The notes beneath the pieces were generated by a model. The model had not been told where the DNA came from and searched no databases. It saw only the letters and a list, made by a program, of their open reading frames with translations. A program made the position numbers and the translations under genes. Below, in pieces: positions 43,204 through 53,390 of a stretch of DNA of 64,000 nucleotides (position 1 is the first letter of the stretch; every line of letters starts with the position of its first letter). The DNA is from Chersky-840 sp050011815 (GTDB lineage: Bacteria; Actinomycetota; Acidimicrobiia; Acidimicrobiales; UBA8190). The stretch lies in assembly GCA_050011815.1 (NCBI GenBank), contig JBEKIJ010000018.1, positions 1 to 64,000 of the forward strand. The letters are read 5' to 3'.

Positions 43204-44151
43204 CTACTCGGCCCGGCCCGAGGCGCTGTGGCGCGCCACCCAGGCCTGCCTGGCGCACTTCACGCCCAGACGCAGGGCCAGGAGGACCGCCATCGGCGGC
43301 AGGGCCAGCCGGTGCCACCCCCGCTCGGTCCGGGTGGCGAAGTGGAAGACCGACCGGTGATGGGCGACGAGCATGCGGTAGGGCCGGCGGGCGGTCGAGA
43401 TCCCCTGGACATGGGTGACGACCGCGACGGGCACATAGACGACCCCCCAGCCGGCGCGTCGAGCCCTCCAGCACAGGTCGGTGTCCTCGGCGTACATGAA
43501 GTACGACTCGTCGAACCCGCCCAACTCCTCGAGGGCGCGCCGGCGGGCCAGGAAACAGGCGCCCGAGACCCAGTCGACGTCGGTCATCGCCTCGGCGTCG
43601 AGGTATCCCATCCGGTAGCGGCGGGTGAAGGGGTTCTGGGGCACGAGATCACCGAGCAGGGCATGACCCGCCGCGTCCACGAGCGAGGGGAAGCGACGCG
43701 CCGAGGGGTAGCGGCTGCCGTCGGGCTCGAGGACCGTCGGGCCCGCGATGGCGAGGGTGGGGTCGGCGTCGAAGGCGGCGACGAGCGCGGCGAGCGCCCC
43801 GGGGTGGACGACCACGTCGGGGTTGGAGACGAGGACGAACTCACAGGCGCTGACGGCGAGGCCGCGATTGGCGGCGGTCCCGTAGCCGAGGTTGGTCCCG
43901 GTCTGCACCAGCCGGACCGTGGCGTCGACCGCCACGAGGGCCTCGGCGGAGCGGTCCGACGAGGCGTTGTCGACCACCGTCACCTCGGTCACCCCCTCGG
44001 CCCGCAGCGACGCCACGCACCCGAGCAGGACGTCTCCCGCCTCGTGGTTCACGACCACGGCCGAGACCCGGGCGGCCGGCCCCGGGGCGGGTCGGCGGGG
44101 TGACACCTCGGGTGCGGAGTCGGCCGGTACCGGGGTCCTCGGTGGCGCCAC
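43204..44151 (-). CDS. wbbL: rhamnosyltransferase, WbbL type (GT2)
   Basis: 315 residues. A GT-A domain: VSAVVVNHEAGDVLLGCVAS, VTVVDNASSDRSAEAL, FVLVSNPDVVVHPGAL for the metal site, and GACFLARRRALEELGGFDESYFMYAEDTDLCWRA carrying the acceptor-site and ED motifs, then a C-terminal membrane-associating region. In mycobacteria WbbL adds rhamnose to GlcNAc-PP-decaprenol, building the linker between peptidoglycan and arabinogalactan. The position beside rmlD and a ManC-like gene matches that locus. The exact acceptor in this organism is inferred. Confidence 0.82.
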   Translation of the reverse strand: MAPPRTPVPADSAPEVSPRRPAPGPAARVSAVVVNHEAGDVLLGCVASLRAEGVTEVTVVDNASSDRSAEALVAVDATVRLVQTGTNLGYGTAANRGLAVSACEFVLVSNPDVVVHPGALAALVAAFDADPTLAIAGPTVLEPDGSRYPSARRFPSLVDAAGHALLGDLVPQNPFTRRYRMGYLDAEAMTDVDWVSGACFLARRRALEELGGFDESYFMYAEDTDLCWRARRAGWGVVYVPVAVVTHVQGISTARRPYRMLVAHHRSVFHFATRTERGWHRLALPPMAVLLALRLGVKCARQAWVARHSASGRAE

Positions 44152-44157
44152 GGGGAG

Positions 44158-45069
44158 TCAGATGTGGCGGACGAACCGGTACCGAACGAGGGCGCTGAGC
44201 GCTTTCACCCCGTCGCGCCACTCGAACTTGGTCCCTTCGGACTGGTCGCGCCCGGTGTAGGAGATGGGGACCTCGTAGATCCGGTACCCCCGGCGCAGGA
44301 CCTTGGCCGTGATCTCGGGCTCGAAGTCGAACCCGTCGGACTCGATGGTGATGGCGTCGAGGACGGTGCGGTCGAAGAGCTTGTAGCAGGTCTCCATGTC
44401 CGACAGCGTCGACCGGTACAGGACGTTGGCGGTCAGGGTCAAGAGGCGGTTCCCCACCCACTGCGTCGGTCGCATGGCGCGCCGCTCACCGGTGAACCGG
44501 CTGCCGTAGACGACCTGTGCCTTGCCCTTCATCACCGGCTCGAGCAGCTTGGGCCAGTCGTCGGGGTCGTACTCGAGGTCGCCGTCCTGGATGAGCACGA
44601 GCTCACCCCGAGCGGTCTCGACACCGGTCCGCACCGCGGCGCCCTTGCCCTGGTTGGTGCGGTGGGTGACGATGCGCACCGTCGAGTCCTGCAGCGCGGA
44701 GAGGACCTTGTCGGTGCCGTCGGTGGACCCGTCGTCGACGACGACGACCTCGAGGGACATGGGGAGGTCGACGGCGCGGATGCGGCGGAGGATCTCGGCC
44801 ACGGTGTTGCGCTCGTTGTAGACCGGGACGATGACCGACAACGTCCGGTACCGGTCGGAGGCCTCCGCCCCGACGTCACCCACGACGGCGGGGTCGACGG
44901 TGGCGACCGCGGCGGGCTTCGCCGCCGCCTTCCTCACGGGCGCCTTCTTGACGGCCGCCGCCTTCTTGGTGCCCGCCGCCTTCGTGGCGCCGCTCGTGGC
45001 GTCGCTCGTGGTGTCACCGCTCTTGGTGTCGCTCTTGACGTGCCCGTTGGCCTGCACACCGTCAATCAT
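44158..45069 (-). CDS. glycosyltransferase family 2, polyprenyl-phosphate sugar synthase-like
   Basis: 303 residues. An N-terminal 70-residue tail is rich in Lys, Ala, Thr and Ser (KAAGTKKAAAVKKAPVRKAA), unusual for this family. The catalytic domain starts LSVIVPVYNERNTVAEILRR, with VVVDDGSTDGTDKVL, LVLIQDGDLEYDPDDWPKLL and VYGSRFTGERR, and resembles dolichol-phosphate-mannose-synthase-like enzymes without C-terminal membrane helices. It probably charges a lipid carrier with a hexose. It overlaps the upstream epimerase stop by ATGA and lies 7 bp ahead of wbbL. Confidence 0.87.
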   Translation of the reverse strand: MIDGVQANGHVKSDTKSGDTTSDATSGATKAAGTKKAAAVKKAPVRKAAAKPAAVATVDPAVVGDVGAEASDRYRTLSVIVPVYNERNTVAEILRRIRAVDLPMSLEVVVVDDGSTDGTDKVLSALQDSTVRIVTHRTNQGKGAAVRTGVETARGELVLIQDGDLEYDPDDWPKLLEPVMKGKAQVVYGSRFTGERRAMRPTQWVGNRLLTLTANVLYRSTLSDMETCYKLFDRTVLDAITIESDGFDFEPEITAKVLRRGYRIYEVPISYTGRDQSEGTKFEWRDGVKALSALVRYRFVRHI

Positions 45070-46025
45070 GGCCGACCCCCGGCCCCTTGCGGGGTGCCTG
45101 AGGTGAAGAATTCGACGGTCCGGCGCAGGCCCTCCTCGAGAGCCACCACCGGCTCCCAGCCGAGCTCGCGGCGGGCCACGGTGATGTCGGGGCGACGACG
45201 GGTGGGGTCGTCGGTGGGCAAGGCCTCGTGGACGATGGTCGACGACGACCCGGTCAGGGCCAGGACGGCGTGGGCCAGTTCGAGGACGGTCAGCTCGTTG
45301 GGGTTGCCGATGTTCACGGGTCCGGTGAGCCCCGAGTCGAGCAGGGCCAGGATCCCCGCCACCTCATCGGCCACGTAACACAGGCTCCGGGTCTGCGAAC
45401 CGTCGCCGTAGACGGTGAGGGGGCGACCGTCGATGGCCTGGACCAAGAAGTTCGACACCACGCGCCCGTCACCGGGTCGCAGCCTCGGCCCGTAGGTGTT
45501 GAAGATCCGGACGATGCCGACGTCGACGCCCCGGGTGCGATGGGTCGCCATGGTGAGCGCCTCGGCGAAGCGCTTGGCCTCGTCGTAGACGCTGCGGGGC
45601 CCCACGGGGTTGACATTGCCCCAGTACGTCTCGGGCTGGGGGTGCACGGCGGGGTCGCCGTAGACCTCGCTGGTCGAGGCCAGGAGAAAGCGGGCCCCGT
45701 GCGCGGCGGCGAGGGCCAGGGCGTGGCGCGTCCCCTCGCTCCCCACCGCCAGGGTCTCGAGCGGTCGGGCCAGGTAGTCGGGAGGCGAGGCCGCGCTGGC
45801 GAAGTGCAGCACGGCGTCGACGGGCCCTTCGACGGGGATCGCCTCGCTCACATTGGCGATGACGAGCTCGAAGGCGGGGTTCTCCGCCAGCGCCGCGACG
45901 TTGGACACCTCGCCGCTCGAGAGGTCGTCCACGGCCACCACACGGTCGCCCCGGGCCACCAGGGCTTCGCACAGGTGCGATCCGAGAAACCCGGCCCCGC
46001 CGGTGACGACGACCCGCCCGCTCAC
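45066..46025 (-). CDS. UDP-glucuronate decarboxylase-like epimerase (UDP-xylose synthase type)
   Basis: A 319-residue extended SDR. The Rossmann motif is VTGGAGFLGSHLCEAL and the catalytic residues are in LLASTSEVYGDP and SVYDEAKRFAEAL. FNTYGPRLRPGDGRVVSNFL is the segment diagnostic of UDP-xylose synthase (UXS), with its Arg for the glucuronate carboxylate. Together with the UDP-glucose dehydrogenase directly upstream it would convert UDP-glucose to UDP-glucuronate and then UDP-xylose. It overlaps both neighbours by four bases (GTGA upstream, ATGA downstream). Confidence 0.87.
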   Translation of the reverse strand: MSGRVVVTGGAGFLGSHLCEALVARGDRVVAVDDLSSGEVSNVAALAENPAFELVIANVSEAIPVEGPVDAVLHFASAASPPDYLARPLETLAVGSEGTRHALALAAAHGARFLLASTSEVYGDPAVHPQPETYWGNVNPVGPRSVYDEAKRFAEALTMATHRTRGVDVGIVRIFNTYGPRLRPGDGRVVSNFLVQAIDGRPLTVYGDGSQTRSLCYVADEVAGILALLDSGLTGPVNIGNPNELTVLELAHAVLALTGSSSTIVHEALPTDDPTRRRPDITVARRELGWEPVVALEEGLRRTVEFFTSGTPQGAGGRP

Positions 46026-47332
46026 GGGCGACCCATGGCGACATAGGAGAAGCCGATGCGCCGCATGGCGGCGGGGTCGAGGAGGTTGCGGGCGTCGACG
46101 ACGTTGGGGTGGGCGAGGAGGTCGCGCACCTTGGTGAAGTCGAGCCAGCGCAGTTCCTCCCACTCGGTGAGCACGACGACACACGCCGCGCCCTCGCACA
46201 CGGCATAGGCGTCGGGGAGGACCTCCACGCTGGTGGGGAATTCGGGGATGGGCCCGTCCACGGTGGGATCGAAGGCCCGGACCGTGGCACCCTCGGTGAC
46301 GAGGCGGCGCACGATCTCGATGGCCGGGGAGTCGCGCCGGTCGTCGGTGAGGGCCTTGAACGTCAGCCCCCACGCCGCGATGCAGGCCCCTTCGAGGGAA
46401 CCTCCCACCGCGTCGCGGATCTTGGTCGTCACCGAGGCCAGCTGGGCCTCGTTGGTCTCGATGGCGCCGCGCAGGAGGGAGAAGTCGTAGCCCGACTGCT
46501 CGCCGATGTAGATGAGGGCCCGGGTGTCCTTGGGAAGACACGACCCTCCCCACCCCGGCCCGGGGCGGAGGTAGTCGAACCCGATGCGGTGGTCGTAGGC
46601 CATGCCGAGCAGGACGTCGCGCACATCGGCGCCCACGGCCTCGCACAGGTTGGACACGGCGTTCACGAAGCTCAGCTTGGTGGCGAGGAAGGCGTTGGAG
46701 GCGTACTTGATGGTCTCCGCCGTCGCCGCGTCGGTGACGATGAGCGGTGCCTGGGTCGAGGCGAACAGGGCGCCGACCCGGGCCGCCGCGGCCCGGTCCT
46801 CGGCGCCCACCACGATCCGGTCGGGGTGCAGGGCGTCGTGGATAGCGGTCCCTTCGCGCAGGAACTCGGGATTCGACACCACCGCCACGTCGGGGCGGTC
46901 GAGGAGCTTCTCCACGAGCAGCGTGGAGCCGACCGGCACCGTGGACTTGTTCACGACGATGGCGCCGTGCTCGAGATGGGGCGCGATCTCGAGCGCCACG
47001 GCCTCGAGGTAGCTCACGTCGGCGGCGCCGTCGCCACCTTGGGGGGTGGGCACGCACAGGAACACGAAGTCCGCGCCCCGCACCGCCTCGGTGGCACCGA
47101 GGACGAACTTCAGGCGACCCGACTCGAGGCCACCCGCCAGGATGTCGCCCAGGCCCTCCTCCACGATGGTGGGCTCGCCGCGCGACAGCTGTTGCACCTT
47201 GGCCGGGTTCGACTCGCCGCAGGCCACCTGGTATCCGAGGTGGGTGAGGACCACGGCGGTGGTGAGCCCGACGTAGCCGGCGCCGATCACCGCGGTGGTC
47301 ACCTCGTGGGGCTCCGTCCTGTGCAGGGTCAC
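46022..47332 (-). CDS. UDP-glucose 6-dehydrogenase
   Basis: A 436-residue UDP-glucose/GDP-mannose dehydrogenase. The NAD site is TAVIGAGYVGLTTAVVLT, then VFLCVPTPQ, NKSTVPVGST, SNPEFLREGTAI, the catalytic Cys265 in GWGGSCLPKDTRAL, and the C-terminal domain with GLTFKALTDDRRDSPA. The sequence context (UXS next door) favours UDP-glucose. The start at GTG 47332 is supported by AAGGAGG 5-6 nt upstream and by GTGA overlap with the rmlD stop; an upstream frame extension is not conserved. Confidence 0.94.
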   Translation of the reverse strand: MTLHRTEPHEVTTAVIGAGYVGLTTAVVLTHLGYQVACGESNPAKVQQLSRGEPTIVEEGLGDILAGGLESGRLKFVLGATEAVRGADFVFLCVPTPQGGDGAADVSYLEAVALEIAPHLEHGAIVVNKSTVPVGSTLLVEKLLDRPDVAVVSNPEFLREGTAIHDALHPDRIVVGAEDRAAAARVGALFASTQAPLIVTDAATAETIKYASNAFLATKLSFVNAVSNLCEAVGADVRDVLLGMAYDHRIGFDYLRPGPGWGGSCLPKDTRALIYIGEQSGYDFSLLRGAIETNEAQLASVTTKIRDAVGGSLEGACIAAWGLTFKALTDDRRDSPAIEIVRRLVTEGATVRAFDPTVDGPIPEFPTSVEVLPDAYAVCEGAACVVVLTEWEELRWLDFTKVRDLLAHPNVVDARNLLDPAAMRRIGFSYVAMGRP

Positions 47333-48258
47333 CGTGCCTCCTTGGCCGACGCCGGGACGGGCTCTCTCGCCGCCAACAGGCGCTCCAGCGCGTCGCGCCA
47401 ATCGGGGAGCAGCGCCATCCCCATGAGCCGGAGCGCCGCGTTGTCGAGGGCCGAGTTGGACGGGCGCGGGGCGGGGCGGGGGGGGTCGAGCTCGGCGGTG
47501 GCGATGGGCTCGACCCGGTCCGGGTCATGCCCGGCCGCCTCCAGGACGGCGCGGGCGAAGCCGAACCACGACGTCACACCCGAGTTGGTCACGTGGAAGG
47601 TGCCGGGCAACCGTTCGGTGCCGAGGACGGCCACGGCTCCGGCCAGATCGGCGGTGAAGGTGGGGCTCCCCCACTGGTCGTCGACGAACCGCAGGGGTCC
47701 GGGCCCCTCGGCGAGGCGCAGCACGGTGCGCACCATGTTGGGGCCGTGCGCGCCGCACACCCACGACGTCCGCACCACCGTGGAACCGGGATCGACCTCG
47801 CGCTCGCCACCGAGCTTGCTGGCCCCGTACACCGACATCGGGTTGGGCCTGTCCCACTCCACATAGGGACGGGGCGAGGTGCCGTCGAAGACGTAGTCGG
47901 TCGACACGTAGACCACGTGCGCCCCGACACGGCGCGCCGCCTCGGCCACGTGGCGGGTGCCCAGGGCGTTGACCGCAAAGGCCCGATCGGGGTCACCCTC
48001 ACAGGCGTCCACCGCCGTCCACGCCGCGGCATGGACCACGAGGTGGGGCCGGACCCCTTCGACGATCGTCTGCAGCGCCGCCCGGTCGGTGACGTCGAGG
48101 AGGGCGTGGTCCGCGGCGGTCACCTCCCACGGTGACCGGAGTCCGAGGCGGCCCGTGGCGGGATCGTTGGCCCGGCCCCCCGTGGGCACCCGCCCGGCGA
48201 AGGCATCGACGAGATCGGTGCCGAGCTGACCAGCTGCGCCGGTGACGAGAACCCTCAC
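47329..48258 (-). CDS. rmlD: dTDP-4-dehydrorhamnose reductase
   Basis: A 309-residue RmlD. The motifs are VTGAAGQLGTDLVDAF, VHAAAWTAVDACEGD, VVYVSTDYVFDGTSPRPYVE, then SVYGASKLGGE with the catalytic Tyr and Lys, and C-terminal SALDNAALRLMGM. It makes dTDP-L-rhamnose, the donor for the WbbL-type enzyme in the same operon. GTG 48258 starts 20 bp after rmlB. rmlC, the epimerase that should act between RmlB and RmlD, is not in the window. Confidence 0.94.
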   Translation of the reverse strand: MRVLVTGAAGQLGTDLVDAFAGRVPTGGRANDPATGRLGLRSPWEVTAADHALLDVTDRAALQTIVEGVRPHLVVHAAAWTAVDACEGDPDRAFAVNALGTRHVAEAARRVGAHVVYVSTDYVFDGTSPRPYVEWDRPNPMSVYGASKLGGEREVDPGSTVVRTSWVCGAHGPNMVRTVLRLAEGPGPLRFVDDQWGSPTFTADLAGAVAVLGTERLPGTFHVTNSGVTSWFGFARAVLEAAGHDPDRVEPIATAELDPPRPAPRPSNSALDNAALRLMGMALLPDWRDALERLLAAREPVPASAKEAR

Positions 48259-48278
48259 GACGTCGGTCCGCGCCCGCG

Positions 48279-49307
48279 CTAGCGCGGGTCGGACGCGCCC
48301 GGGGAGGCGTCGCCCCACGAGGACTCGACCACCGGGGCGCGGTCCAGGAGCGGCTCCCACCAGTCGCGGTGATCGGCGTACCACCGCACCGTCTCGGCCA
48401 GCCCGGCCTCGAAGCCGACCGTGGGCGCCCAGCCGAGCTCCTTGGTGATCTTCGTGCAGTCGAGGAGGTACCGCCGGTCGTGGCCGGGCCGGTCGGGGAC
48501 GATCTTCTTGAGGGACTTCGGCTTCCCGAGCGCCTCGAGCACGGCATCGGCGATCTCCTCGATGCTCGCTTCGACGCCGCTGCCGACGTGGTAGGTCTCC
48601 CCGATGACGCCCCGTTCGAGGACGGCGTCGATGGCCCGGCAGTGGTCGATCACGTGCAGCCACTCCCGCTGGTTCCGCGTCGACTCGTACAGCGGCAGGG
48701 GCCGGTCGTCGAGGGCGTGCACGGCGAAGAGGGGGATGACCTTCTCGGGGAATTGGTAGGGGCCGTAGTTGTTGGAGCAGTTGGTGATGGTGGCGGGCAG
48801 GCCGTAGGTCTCGACATAGGCCCGCACGGCGTGATCGGCGCCCGCCTTCGAGGCGTTGTAGGGCGTCCGGGGGCGATAGGGGTGGTCCTCGGTGAAGGCG
48901 TCGTCGGAGTCGAGGGGGAGGTCGCCGTAGACCTCGCAGGTGGAGATGTGGTGGAACCGCGCCACCCCGGCCTGGCGGGCCGCCTCGAGCATGGCCTGGG
49001 TCCCGAGCACGTTGGTGCGGAAGAACCGGCCCGGGTCGATCACGGCCAGGCTGTTGTGGGACTCCGCCGCGAAGTGCACGATCGTGTCGATGTCGTGGTC
49101 CTTCAAGGTGGCCAGGGCCTGCTCGCCGTCGCACACGTCCCCGTGGACGAAGCTGATCCGGTCCTCGACGTCGACGAGGTTGGGCCGGTTCCCCGCGTAG
49201 GTGAGGGCGTCGTAGGCGACCACGGTGTCGTCGGGGTGCTGTTCCACCCAGTAGCGGACGAAATTGGACCCGATGAAGCCGGCACCGCCGGTGACGAGCA
49301 CTTTCAT
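48279..49307 (-). CDS. rmlB: dTDP-glucose 4,6-dehydratase
   Basis: A 342-residue RmlB. The NAD motif is VTGGAGFIGSNFVRYW, then the YDALTYAGNRPNL segment and AAESHNSLAVIDPGRFF; catalytic Tyr150 and Lys154 lie in RTPYNASKAGADH, and the substrate loop is TITNCSNNYGPYQFPEKVIP. In the usual STDEVYG motif the acid Asp is replaced: here it reads ISTCEVYGDL (Thr123, Cys124, Glu125). That variant exists in a branch of the family. It is first in the nine-gene operon, and TACGAT lies 9 nt before its ATG. Confidence 0.93.
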   Translation of the reverse strand: MKVLVTGGAGFIGSNFVRYWVEQHPDDTVVAYDALTYAGNRPNLVDVEDRISFVHGDVCDGEQALATLKDHDIDTIVHFAAESHNSLAVIDPGRFFRTNVLGTQAMLEAARQAGVARFHHISTCEVYGDLPLDSDDAFTEDHPYRPRTPYNASKAGADHAVRAYVETYGLPATITNCSNNYGPYQFPEKVIPLFAVHALDDRPLPLYESTRNQREWLHVIDHCRAIDAVLERGVIGETYHVGSGVEASIEEIADAVLEALGKPKSLKKIVPDRPGHDRRYLLDCTKITKELGWAPTVGFEAGLAETVRWYADHRDWWEPLLDRAPVVESSWGDASPGASDPR

Positions 49308-49316
49308 GGTGGGTCA

Positions 49317-49322
49317 ATCGTA
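49317..49322 (-). promoter_or_regulatory. -10 box of the rmlB operon
   Basis: TACGAT on the minus strand, 9 nt before the rmlB ATG. It is the only promoter-like element ahead of the nine genes and would give a leader of about two bases. Confidence 0.4.
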
Positions 49323-49437
49323 GACGGGCGCCACCTGCCACCTGGTGAAGTCGGCGGGATTCCTCGGCGGTCACAGTGCTGCCACGCACGCCCCCGGTGC
49401 CGAGCCGGGGACGCCGATTCGTGGGGAAGTGCGCAGG

Positions 49438-50343
49438 TCAGCGCAGGTGGACCACGTCGCCCGCCGCCACGGTCCGGAGACATGTCCCCACGTCCACGAT
49501 CAGGTGGCCCTCGGCGGTGATGTCGGCGGCGGTGCCCGTGAAGACCTCGTCGGCCAGAGAGACCCGCACCGGGGTTCCCACCGTGGTGCACCGTCGGCGG
49601 TACTGCGCCGTCAACCGTCGCCGTCCCTCGGCCTCGGCCAGGTCGACCAGCCGCTCTTCGAGCTCCTCGAGCAGGAGCCCGAGCACACCGAGCGGTTCGG
49701 GCTCGGTCCCGGTCTCGCGCCCGAGCGACGTGGCCCCGAGCACCACCGCACGCCGCTGCGCCGAATCGGCGTCTCCGAGGCCGTCGTCGAGCTCGGCGCC
49801 GAGCTCGGCATCGGGAGGGGGCCACCCGACGTTCAGCCCCAACCCCACCACCACCACCGGGGCGTCCTCGCCCCGGGCCGGCGTCGGCAGCGCCTCGGCC
49901 AGGATCCCACCGAGCTTGCGCCCCCCCACCATGAGGTCGTTGGGCCACTTGAGGTCGGGCGCCAGGCCCGCAGCCCGTTCGCACGCCGCCGCGGCGGCCA
50001 GGGCCACCGCCACCGTGCACAGGTGGAGCTCCTCGCTCGCTACGGCGGGGCGCAGGAGCACCGACACCAGCAGGTTCGATCCCGGCGGCGCTTCCCACCG
50101 ACGGCCCAGCCGGCCCCGCCCCGCGCTCTGGTAGTCGGCGACCGCCACCGCACCCTCAGGGGCGCCGCGGCGCGCCTCGTCGAGGAGGTACCGGTTGGTG
50201 GAGTCGATCCGGGCGAAGTGCGAGACGGGCCCGAAACGGGTGCCGGCCGGAGCGGGCACGACGACGAAGGACTCCCTCCCGCCCCCCGGCGCCGGCGGCC
50301 GCCGGGGCTCGGGTCCTCCCGGCCGCGTGCCCTCGGCGCACAT
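49438..50343 (-). CDS. birA: biotin--[acetyl-CoA-carboxylase] ligase, class I
   Basis: About 301 residues. The biotinoyl-AMP site is YQSAGRGRLGRRWEAPPGSN, then LKWPNDLMVGGRKLGGIL with the catalytic Lys, and VVVGLGLNVG; a small SH3-like C-terminal domain ends in AAGDVVHLR. It has no N-terminal helix-turn-helix, so unlike the E. coli protein it does not act as a repressor. It should biotinylate the carboxylase encoded divergently 56 bp away. ATG 50343 is supported by TAGGGT 7 nt upstream. An upstream frame start is possible but less likely. Confidence 0.94.
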   Translation of the reverse strand: MCAEGTRPGGPEPRRPPAPGGGRESFVVVPAPAGTRFGPVSHFARIDSTNRYLLDEARRGAPEGAVAVADYQSAGRGRLGRRWEAPPGSNLLVSVLLRPAVASEELHLCTVAVALAAAAACERAAGLAPDLKWPNDLMVGGRKLGGILAEALPTPARGEDAPVVVVGLGLNVGWPPPDAELGAELDDGLGDADSAQRRAVVLGATSLGRETGTEPEPLGVLGLLLEELEERLVDLAEAEGRRRLTAQYRRRCTTVGTPVRVSLADEVFTGTAADITAEGHLIVDVGTCLRTVAAGDVVHLR

Positions 50344-50350
50344 GGCACCC

Positions 50351-50356
50351 ACCCTA
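50351..50356 (-). promoter_or_regulatory. -10 box of leaderless birA promoter
   Basis: TAGGGT on the minus strand, ending 7 nt before the birA ATG at 50343. No ribosome-binding site is present. Confidence 0.4.
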
Positions 50357-50399
50357 CGGGCCGTGCCAGTGTGGTGGCTCCTCATCTGAAAGGCGCTGC

Positions 50400-52175
<1,776 letters not shown>

Positions 52176-52205
52176 CAGACTTGACCCGGTGACAGGCGTG
52201 ATGGC

Positions 52206-53381
52206 ATGACCGGCGTCGCCGACGCGGCCAAGCGCGCCGTCCGTCAGGCGACCGAGGACCTTCACCCCGCGCTGGTCGACCTCAGCCGCGCCATCCACGA
52301 CGAGCCCGAGCTCTGCTTCGAAGAGGTCCGCGCCGCCCGTCGGGTCGGCGAGATGCTCGACGAGGCCGGCTTCGACGTCGAACGCGGCGCCTACGGGCTC
52401 GAGACGGCGGTGCGGGCCCGGGTGGGATCGGGCCCCTTGTCCATCGTCATCTGCGCCGAGTACGACGCCCTCCCGACGGTGGGCCACGCCTGTGGGCACA
52501 ACCTCATCGCCGCGGCCTCCCTCGGCGCGGGGATGGCCCTGGCCGGCGTGGCCGACGACCTCGGCCTGTCGGTGACGGTCCTCGGGACACCGGCCGAGGA
52601 GGGCGGCGGCGGCAAGGTCCTCCTGCTCGGGCGCGGCGCCTTCGAGGGCGCCCACGCGGCGATGATGGTCCACCCCTGGCCCGAGGATCGGCTCGGGGCC
52701 ACCTGCCTGGCCGTCGACCACATCGAGGTGCACTACACCGGCCGCGCCGCCCATGCCTCGGCGTCGCCGGAGCAAGGCATCAACGCCGCCGACGCCATGG
52801 TCGTGGCCCAGGTGGCCATCGGCCTCATCCGCCAGCATCTCCGGCGCGGGGACCAGGTCCACGGCATCGTGACCAAGGGCGGAGACGCCCCCAACATCGT
52901 CCCCGAAGAGACACGGGGCCGGTTCATGGTGCGGGCCCGGAGCCTCGAGGACCTCGCCGTGCTGCGCCCCCGCATCCAGCACTGCTTCGAGGCGGGCCGT
53001 GTCGCCACGGGGTCCGAGCTCGAGATCCGCGACCTGGCGCCGACCTACTCCCACTTCATCCCCGACGACCTCCTCTTGGACGCCTGGCGGCACAACGCCG
53101 AAGAGCTCGGCCGGCGCTACACCGCCGACGAACGCCACGACCCCCTCCCCACGATCTCGACGGACATGGCCAACGTCTCGCTGGCGGTGCCCTCGATCCA
53201 CCCCTTGATCGGCATCGAGACCAACGGGGCCGTCAACCACCAAGCCGAGTTCGCGGCGGCCTGCCTGGGACCGTCGGCCGAACAGGCCGTGTTCGACGGG
53301 GCGCTCGGCATGGCCTGGACGGCCATCGACGCCGCGACCGACGAGACGCTGCGCCACCACCTGCTGAGTCCGACCACCTGA
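52206..53381 (+). CDS. M20-family amidohydrolase
   Basis: 391 residues. Metal ligands are in VICAEYDALPTVGHACGHN, and TPAEEGGGGKVLLLG holds the catalytic Glu. The dimerisation insert starts VHYTGRAAHASASPEQGINA. The motif pattern is that of the M20D/AbgB-like group, which releases amino acids from N-acyl or aminobenzoyl conjugates. No signal peptide. It follows the carboxylase gene by 30 bp on the same strand and may be cotranscribed. The substrate is not determined by sequence. It ends 9 bp from the convergent lipoprotein gene. Confidence 0.9.
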   Translation: MTGVADAAKRAVRQATEDLHPALVDLSRAIHDEPELCFEEVRAARRVGEMLDEAGFDVERGAYGLETAVRARVGSGPLSIVICAEYDALPTVGHACGHNLIAAASLGAGMALAGVADDLGLSVTVLGTPAEEGGGGKVLLLGRGAFEGAHAAMMVHPWPEDRLGATCLAVDHIEVHYTGRAAHASASPEQGINAADAMVVAQVAIGLIRQHLRRGDQVHGIVTKGGDAPNIVPEETRGRFMVRARSLEDLAVLRPRIQHCFEAGRVATGSELEIRDLAPTYSHFIPDDLLLDAWRHNAEELGRRYTADERHDPLPTISTDMANVSLAVPSIHPLIGIETNGAVNHQAEFAAACLGPSAEQAVFDGALGMAWTAIDAATDETLRHHLLSPTT

Positions 53382-53390
53382 CGTTCGACT

